This document shows, piece after piece, positions 1 to 9,100 of a stretch of DNA of 64,000 nucleotides. The notes under the pieces were generated by a model. It was not told the DNA's origin and ran no database searches. It worked only from the letters and a program-made list of their open reading frames with translations. How positions within the stretch are numbered: position 1 is the first letter of the stretch; each line of letters opens with the position of its first letter. The stretch is from assembly GCF_902806685.2 (NCBI RefSeq), contig NC_048550.1, forward strand, positions 10,707,383 through 10,771,382, written 5' to 3'. Source of the stretch: Maniola hyperantus (lineage: Eukaryota; Arthropoda; Insecta; Lepidoptera; Nymphalidae). A program made the translations under genes and the position numbers.

Positions 1-40
1 CATTGGCTTCTCAGACAATTTTTTGTTTGGTGGATTGCAG

Positions 41-113
41 ATACAACTAGATGCCCATGCGTGGACACATCTCCAATACTCACCTTCAAAAGTATAGTGT
101 ATCTTCTAGCCAG
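41..113 (+). CDS. Channel exon: C-linker of the upstream repeat
   Basis: Acceptor TTGCAG at 35-40, donor AG|GTGCAT at 113/114. It enters in phase 1 and leaves in phase 2, which joins exactly to the exon at 1776 to make an AGA codon. Aligned without gaps from its proline, the peptide (…SPILTFKSIVYLLAR) matches the C-linker of the second repeat (…APHCLREDLFGALYIHH), and both exons begin in phase 1 at the same alignment position. The exon is only 73 bp long. Confidence 0.7.
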
Positions 114-3100
114 GTGCATTTTATCATAGGCTGCATCATATATGATTGTAATCAAGTGCGAGCCTATATACTTAGTTAAAAACAACGTTCATGCTGAGGT
201 TTTTTCATATATCGCGATTAGAACCTACCACACCCTAAAAACAATCATATAAAATAGTATCTATGTATAAATTTCAGAACGAAAGGAATAAATATACAAA
301 GTTTGATGAACGAGCGCATCGGTGGCATTTTCAGACAGGACTTAAGTTACTATTTCTTTAAAAAGTACGTTCTAAATTTTTTTATTTCCCCAGGTCACTT
401 TCGGTAAATTGCTTTAGAAACCAGCGGGTCCTTGCCACTTGTCTGATTGTACAATTAGGAAATATTTTTATTATATACTTACTAGCCCATTTCTGCAACT
501 TCGGCCGCGTAGACATTTTTTGGACCCCTATTTTATCCCTTTAGGGATTGAATTTTCTAAAATCCTTTCTTAGCGGATGTCATGTTGGCTATTTGCATAC
601 CAAAATCAATCCGTTTGATTAGTTTGAGCTGTGCGTTGTGATAGATCAGTCAGTCAGGTAACAGAATGACTTACTATAGTCATTCAGTTACCTTTTCCTT
701 TTATATATTTAGATGAACTATCGCCGGTGCTAACTATGGTGCTATCGCCCACACTGTTCATCCTGCATATCAATGACATGTTGCATCACAACAACATCCA
801 TTGCTATGCGGATGACAGTACGGGTGATGCCCTGTACAAAGGACATACACAGCTTTCTCGCGCAGTGCTGGAGGAGTGTAGAGCCAAACTTGTGTCTGAC
901 ATAGAAACCTGCCTAGGTAAAGTGTCAGAATGGGGCGCACAAAACCTAGTGCAATTTAACCCAACTAAAACACAGGTTTGCGCGTTTTCCGCCAAGAAGT
1001 CCCCGTTTACATTACCTCTTCTCTTTCAGAGCACTCCCCTCACACCTTCCAACAGCATTGGGATCCTTGGAGTCCACATTTCGAGCGAGGTTCAATTCCG
1101 CAATCATTTGGAAAGCAAGGCCAAATTAGCCTCGAAAAAGCTTGGGGTGCTCAACAGAGCAAAGTGGTACTTCGCGCCCGAGCATAGGCTCCTACTCTAT
1201 AAGGCGCAAGTCCGCCCTCACATGGAGTACTGCTCCCATCTTTGGGCTGGAGCACCCCAGTACCAACTCCTTCCATTTGATCGGAGCCAAAGGCGGGCTG
1301 TTCGACTTGTGGACGATCCCAAACTAACCGGCTCGTTGGAAAGCCTGGAGCACCGCAGAGACGTTAACTCTCTATGCGTGTTCTATCGCCTGTATAATGG
1401 GGAGTGCTCTGAAGAGCTTTTTGACCTCATTCCACCCTCTTTTTTCTACAACCGCACCGCGCGCCACCGTAAGGAATTTCACCCTCACCATCTGGGTGTC
1501 TGGTGCACTTCGACCGTCCGCTGCGCCAGATCCTTCTTTCCACGCACGTGCAAACTGTGGAACCAACTCCCATCGGCGGTGTTCCCACTAGATTATAACA
1601 TGGGGTTATTCAAGGGGCGGACCAACAAATTCCTAAAAGGCCGGCAACGCATCGGCGGCTCCTCTGGTGCTGCAAATGTTCATGGGCGGCGGTAATCACT
1701 TAACATCAGGTGACCCGCCTGCTCGTTTGCTGGCTATATCTATTTAAAAAAAAAAGATGAATTCTTGTTTATTAGAACGGTAGAAGCAACAGAGACTTTG
1801 CTACAAGGCGGTGAATCCCTGGAGAGAGAGCTAGCTAGTGCTTCAACGCAACTTTACTTTCTACCCCGGGAGGTTATAGCAAGAGAACTGCACTTAACTC
1901 CTTGGGTTTACATCGTCCACCGTGGTAAGATAATGATTCAACAAAAAGGAGAGAAACTAGCTCTTCTGACAAAGGTAAATAATTGCGTAACTTGATTTTT
2001 CTCGCGTCTTTGTCCATATGGAACCTTCTGTGTGTGTCTTTTCAAGGCTTAAAGTAGGTATCCCCTTAAAAACTATATATACCTAAGCTATCTCTGGGCT
2101 AAGCATCAAAGAAAACGGACAGTAATAATTTGGTACAGAGATAGCTTGAATCCCGGAAGGACATAGACTACTTTTGATCCCGAAAAATCGAAGAGTTCTC
2201 ACGGGATTCCCCCGCGCGGAAATGCAGCCAGTATTCTTGGCACCATTCCATGCGGGCATGATTTAAGTTTTGTTGTAATTGTGGTGTATTTTCAAAAAAC
2301 CAAATAAGATGATGCAAATCTTAAAGAATTCATTTACAACATGGCGTTATTCAAGGGGTGGACCAACAAATTCCTGAAAGGCCAGCAACGTATTGGTGGT
2401 TCCTCTGGTACTGCAAATGTTCATGGGCAGCGGTAATCACTTAACATCAGGTGACCCGCCTGCTCGTTGTATAAAGGGCTCTATATGATTCTTGCAGGGT
2501 GCTATATTTGGCCAGTTAGATGGCACGGCAGTACGACCTTTGCGTATTTCGGCTTTTTCAGTTGACCATGCCGATCTTCTTCAGATCCCCATTAAAGAAT
2601 TTCAAGAAATAATTTGTGATGAGGTAACGTATTATAACATTAAAGTCAATGACATTTGTTTTAAAGCGAAAGTTAAATGAAAATACCTGGTGCACTTCAA
2701 CAACCCGTTGTGCCAGATCATTTTTTTTCACGCACATGTGTTTACAGTACGCGGCCGAAAGTAATGTACATCGGCCTTTAGAATGACATTTCGGCTATGT
2801 AGAGAGTTGTCCCTGTCACTCATACCTATATTACGTTTTGTCGGTCTCAACGACAGGCAATGTTCTACAAGTCTGCTATCTCCTTCTAAAGGTCGATGTA
2901 CATTATTGTCTGCCACGTACTGTGGGCACATGCTGTGGCACAAGCTCTCTAGGTACTGCGGTGTACCTGCTAGATTTCAACATAGGGCTATTCAAGGGGC
3001 GGATCAACAAATTCCTGAAAAGCCGGCAACACATTGACGATTCCTCTGGTGCTATAAATGTTTATGGGCAGTAGTACTCGCTTAACATCAGTGACCCACC

Positions 3101-6100
3101 TACTATTAAGAAATCTTTTTTTTTTCAGGGAAGACAAACCATCGCAAAAAATCCTCAAGCGAAATACGATTTTATGGCTGTGAAGAAATCGGTCGTTGAA
3201 AACCCTTACAATACTGTGAAATATTTGCTTCGAGGACAAAAATCTATAAAATTACCGGTAAGTGACAGTGATAGCTAGTGAGTCATAGATAGATAGTAAG
3301 GTGTAATACACACCCACAGAGAGGAATAGGGGGGTGCAGCAGCGTCTTTCTGGTAACAACTCAAACTATGCTTTATTTGATTTGGCATTACGCTGGTGGC
3401 GCACCCATGTTTTCCTCCGTGTTTTGTTAAGCAGTATAATTCCAATTCCAACCGTTGTCGAAATGCATAGAGCTAAGTTTGAGTAGTTTTAATAAAAACG
3501 CTACATCTCAATTTTACTCCACTATGTGCTACGCCAAAGTTCTCATCTACTCTGTGGTAGGTACAAAATTAGGTGCACTCACCATCATTATCTGAACCTA
3601 TCACCCCTACCACTAAACATGGGTCTCTCTCAAAATGAGAAGGGTTAAGCACTTAGCCATGATGATATGGCCAACTGCTTATGAAGTTGGTACTAAATGT
3701 GTTATGCACATGGAGCAAAGTCAAGAACCAATTTGTCTTTGTAAACCGTTGGCTTTCTAATAAACAAAATAAGTCCAATAGTTGCCCTATACCTTACTTA
3801 AAACCTAACGCTACTTTCGTATTGTACTTACAAGCCAATTTCCATCCAAAGAAGCTTTTTGATATTGGTATTGGAGATGGAAAGCTCAGAGTTACTCAGC
3901 GGGCGATGGAGAGAGCTATGTTTGGAGTTTCTCTACATCATCAAATCAGAAATGAGATCCGTAGGAGAACAAGAGTAATGGACATAGCTCAACGGGTTGC
4001 GAAGCTGATGTGGCAATGGGCAGGGCACATAGTTCGTACAACCGATAGATGTTAGGGTCCCAACGTGCTGGAATGGCGACCTGGCACCGGAAGACGCAGC
4101 GTTGGAAGACCCCCCACTAGGTGGACGAACGACATCAGACGAGTCACAGGGAGCCGCTGGATTCAGGCAGCGCAAGACCGTGGCGTGTGGAAGTCCCTAC
4201 AAGAGACCTATGTCCAGCTGTGGACGTCTATTGGTTGATGATGATGAGAAACAAACCAATATTTTGTTGCAGTGGATGCACAAGCGAATGAAGGCCCAAG
4301 GCTGGTACGCCCGCTGGCTATATTTCTCCTGGGTGTTCTGCCCTGTGCCCGCCGGCGTCACTTCGTTGTTCCTCATCACGGTGCCCGTGGAGTACAAATC
4401 TGATATCTTCTCGTTTCTGCTGGTGTTGGATGCTGTGCATTTACTGCATATGACTGCTGAGTTTTACTCCGTAATTATTCAAAGTACACTTATTTTTAAA
4501 CTAGCTGATGGCCGCGACTTCGTACGCGTGGATTTAGGTTTTTAAAAATCCCTTGGGAACCCTTTGATTTTCCGGGATAAAAAGTAGCCTATGTCACTCT
4601 CCAGGTCTTTATCTATACTCATGCAAAAAATCACGTCAATCCGTTGCACCGTTACGACGTGATTGAAGGACAAACCAACAAACAAACACACTTTCGCATT
4701 TATAATAAGGGTACTGATTGGTTTACGCGGCGCATAAATATCTATAATAAAAAAACAAGTTTTCATAAGTTCTTATTCACTTCCGTTTTCATTTTCAGAC
4801 GGAGATAGTCGTTGATAAAGGAAGATGCAAGAATCGAGTTATAAAATGGGGAATCTTTAAGAAATGGCAAACTTATGTCGATATTATATCAATAGTTATA
4901 CCAGTAATCGCTTATTTCTTTGACAATAGGCACTATGGGCTCTTTAGACTCATGAGACTTCGGCTGCTGTATGATTTTCATGTACATTTTTGCAAGGGAT
5001 TTCAGGTAAGTTATCACAATATAGAATGCAGACTTTGCCAAGAATTATTTACTACACGGCACTGCCCAAAAAATAAGCTGTGATAGCCTAGTGGTTAGGA
5101 CGTCCGCCTTCTAATCGGAGGTCGGGGGTTCGATCCCGGGCACGCACCTCTAACTTTTCAGAGTTATGTGCGTTATCACTACCCACGTTATAAATGAGAA
5201 AGTGTATTTGCTTGTTGACGTCTTAACCACTAGGCTATCGCCGATAAAATGCTTACACAAAACAAAAAGAATAAAACTATGTTCATCCTTGCAGAGTACA
5301 ATAGCTCCAATATTATTGAAGTTCATAATAATATTTTTTTTGCTGCATAGTATGACATGTGGGTGGATTTACGTAGCTTGTCGAGGTAATTTGCTTTTTA
5401 TATCTTTCTATCAATCAATCAGTCAAGTTTATTTGATAGTAGGTAATAGATCTTGACAAGTAGAGAACGCGGCAAAAGATAATGTACAGTCAAAGGCCAA
5501 AACTCGTTTAGCACTCGTTTTATCAAATTCACTTGCACTGCACGGCACGGTTGTACGCAGAGATGTGTGGCGTGTTTAAAGAAAAAGATCATAAGTGTGA
5601 CTGCTTTTTCATGCAATAGTTTTGCGGAATTGCTACTCCAATTCTAAGGCCGACCGTACATCGACCTTTAGAAAGAGATAGTGGTCTTATAAAGCATTGT
5701 CGTTGAGACCGACAAAGCGTCACATAGGTATGAGTAACAGAGACAACGCTCTACAAAGCCGAAATCTCATTTCTGTATAAAGTTAATAAAGGATAGTCCT
5801 AGATTATAGTTCAATTACTTTGTTTCTAGATTCAGGGTTTCCAATAAAATTTCCGGAAATTCCTTCACATATTAATGCAACAATCAATTACAATCAATGG
5901 ACCTCGCCATTTTCAAGAAAGGGAGGTAAATTATATTATCATAATCATCATTCACCGGCCGCCGGCTTGTGTGCGTTTGCGAGCGATTGCTCGCGACTGA
6001 TTGGTCCGACATGCACGCACACTTACGCAATGTCCGTGTATACGACGTAACCACAAGTAAAGATCACTCGTCTTCGTGAATTGCAAGAACGGCACTTGAA

Positions 6101-9100
6101 TAGCCACCCCGCACCAAACCCCAACGTACCTATATCGGTTTTAGACCTCACATCAGCTTCGTGACCTATGCAGCTATGTCGTTCACACTGGTTTTTCTAC
6201 GATTCTTCTCATTTCTAATTTTATAACCTAATCTTTGAATGTTATTCCATTATTACCAGGATGCGCTCGATTAACAAGGAACTACTTAGCAAATAATAGA
6301 ACCAAATTTGGTTTCTTGGTACCTATATCTTGGACGGCGGACTATTTGGTGGCTATGTTATATGTTATAATTATTTATACACACACCGAGGTTGATATAG
6401 TAAGTTGTTCTTTTATTTTATTTAGTTTTACCTGTGCGTTTATGTAGGTAAATATTTTTTCTAAGGTGCAGCTGAACAATTTTAATACGGATTTCTGATA
6501 AACTTTCGCAACCGATGAGTGCTCAAGTGTAGAATATTTTATACTTAGGCTGAGATAAAATGAAGATACCGCCAGAAGTAAGATATCGCACGCAAACCAA
6601 TTTGCAATTATTATTCTGTAAGAGCTCTGTATTTTTTTATAATCATCTAGATAAATTTTGTGGTCTTTTTAGGTAGTGGCGCTAACGTTGAAACAGATCT
6701 ACTATAAGATTTTAATCAACTTCATCATATACGCAGCTGATATCTGGATACTGAGCATTGCGATCAGCTCTGTGTATACGAGGTTCCGTGAATTGTACGC
6801 ATATGATTACGATGTTAACAATCTCATCACTTATCTACATAGGAGTAGATTGTCGCCGACGTTGTTGCAATCTGTAGAGGAGTACACTAAACAACTGTGG
6901 CAGAGACAAAGAGGTAGAACTTTTTTATTGTTTTTTCTAGTGTTTCTGAACCCATAGGGCTTACTTAGTTTTATTGTAGCTACATTGTGCCGATCATATT
7001 TCATCACTGACTAGACGATGCCCGTAACTTCTTCCGCGTGGATTTCGGTGTTTAAAAATCCCGTGGGAACTCTTTCCGGGATAAAATGTCCTAGGGTAGT
7101 CCATGTCCTTCCCCGGGATGTAAGCTGTCTCTGTACCAAATTTCGTCTAAATCGGTTGAACGGATGGGCCGTGAAAGGCTAGCAGACAGACAGACGAACA
7201 GAAAGACACACTTTCGTATTTATTTTTCTTGGAAAAAAATATAATTTTTGTTAGACCTGTTAATAAAGTATTTCTAAAATCATTTTCCTTATCAGTTTGA
7301 ATGCTTTCAGGTAACTGGCTTCCAGAATTAGCCCAATACGCCCCTCATTGTCTTCGGGAAGATCTTTTTGGTGCACTTTACATACATCATCTGAAAACCG
7401 TTCCGCTCTTCAGAGATTTACCTGAGTATTTCAAGCGACAGTTGGTAGCTCGTTTTCGAAGAGTGGTCGTTTTTCCAGGTACTAATTAGATAATTTTTGA
7501 TAGCTCTACTTTTAATATCGGTAATTTAATCATTTGAAATTCCAAAAAGGGGGCAATAGATATTTGAACTTATTTGATTAGATTAGGTATGAATTATAAT
7601 AACAAAAATATCTATACACCATCAAAGTGTTCACCCATGGTCACAGAATATGGTAGGTAAGTACAATTTTAGGATTATTTGGTGTTCACTATTCAAGACG
7701 CTCTCAATATTTTCTCTTTGGAAAGCACGACTGATATGTTAGCTTTTGGGCGAAACAAGCACCAGATCTTGGGCCACTAGGTGCATGGTGCATTTTGTAT
7801 ATTATTATGGGGTAATGCTGCTGATATTAATTCTATTTTTGTGCTGCAGAAAAGGGCTGTTCGAGCCATATACAGTATGGGGCCACGAGAGTCGCTGAGA
7901 ACTAAATTTAGGGAAGTTAAAATTATGACAGTGCATAATCAATATATTTTTGAAAATTTACTGTACGTACATAAAAACATAAATAAATTTAAAAAAAAAA
8001 GTGACTGTCATAATATAAATACTAGAAATAAAAATAAACTTGTAATTCCCGCCTCTAGGCTCAGTAAAGTTAGCAATTCATTTGCTCGTAATTCCATACG
8101 TTTCTGTAATAAGCTTCCAGAAGACATATTGGAGATGTCTCTCAACAAGTTAAAAGTTTTCATAAAACGTAAACTAATTGAAAAATCCTATTACAATGTA
8201 AAGGATTATTTAAATGATAAGCAAGCTTGGGAATGAGTTGCTTAACGACTTTGTGATAGTTCTAATAAGTTTCAATAAATTTGTAAAGTGGTGATAATAA
8301 AAAGAATACCCGGCTGAGTTTGTTGTGGGCTCTTCTCAGACCTGGGCGCGTTTGGAACCCTCGTAGCTTTAGTTTTAAGTTTGCGTTATAATTATCACCA
8401 CTATATTATCTTACAAATCTAACACTATACCAGACAATCAATAAGAGTAATTTATTACCTATTTTGAATAAATCATTTGACTTTGACTTTGACTTTGACA
8501 TGGCAGTTTATGAGACACGACGTTTAAACTATTCATGTATATTGGCTTCGGAGTCAGAGTCATAATCGCAAGCGTCGCAAAAACAAAGTTGACCGATTAG
8601 TTAAGCCTACATAAGGCGCTTACGCATTTGAGCAGATTCGGGCTTCGGCAGTAGTATCTATTGGGCGACTTTCAAGTGAGACACGCTGCCATCGTATCAT
8701 CGTATAAATGGACCGGACGTAAAGCTCAATTACACTAATTAAACTACTAACTAACATAAATATACTTACAAAAAATTTAAATTGAATTAAGTTAAAATTA
8801 TAATCCATACTAATATTATAAATGCGAAAGTGTGTCTGTCTGTCTGTCTGCCTGTCTGCTAGCTTTTCACAGCCCAACCGTTCAACCGATTTTGATGATA
8901 TTTGGTACTGAGTTAGCTTATATCCCGGGGAAGGACATAGGCTACTTTTCATCCCGGAAAATTGGTTCCCACGGGATTTTTAAAAACCTAAATACACGCG
9001 TACGAAGTCGCGGGCATTAGCTAGTTAAAAATAAATTTATCATGTCCAAAAGCAAAATTATAAATTTTCACAGAAGTGCAGGATCTGACCTATGAGGTCA

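Larger units (their letters stand above)
114..1775 (+). other. Intron between C-linker and CNBD A exons, with repeats
   Basis: Positions 114-480 are AT-rich and hold nothing I recognise. A family-B interspersed repeat (481-715) and a 5'-truncated LINE (about 730-1757) fill the rest, ending 18 bp before the acceptor. Confidence 0.6.

Noticed and set aside
41..91. The exon at 41 read in its first frame, ending at AAAA|GTATAG
   Set aside because: The phase does not fit the next exon (1776). The third frame with donor 113|114 fits and aligns with the second C-linker.
4102..4545. One long 147-codon frame over the S1-S2 exon
   Set aside because: Its front is the end of an RTE LINE in another frame and its back is a family-A repeat; only 4273-4470 is channel coding, as shown by AG/GT borders and phase.
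5079..5160. tRNA genes at this and similar sites (47723, 51739, 54250, 20993, 24790)
   Set aside because: A and B boxes are present, but acceptor stems do not pair and each is followed by the same SINE body. They are SINE heads.
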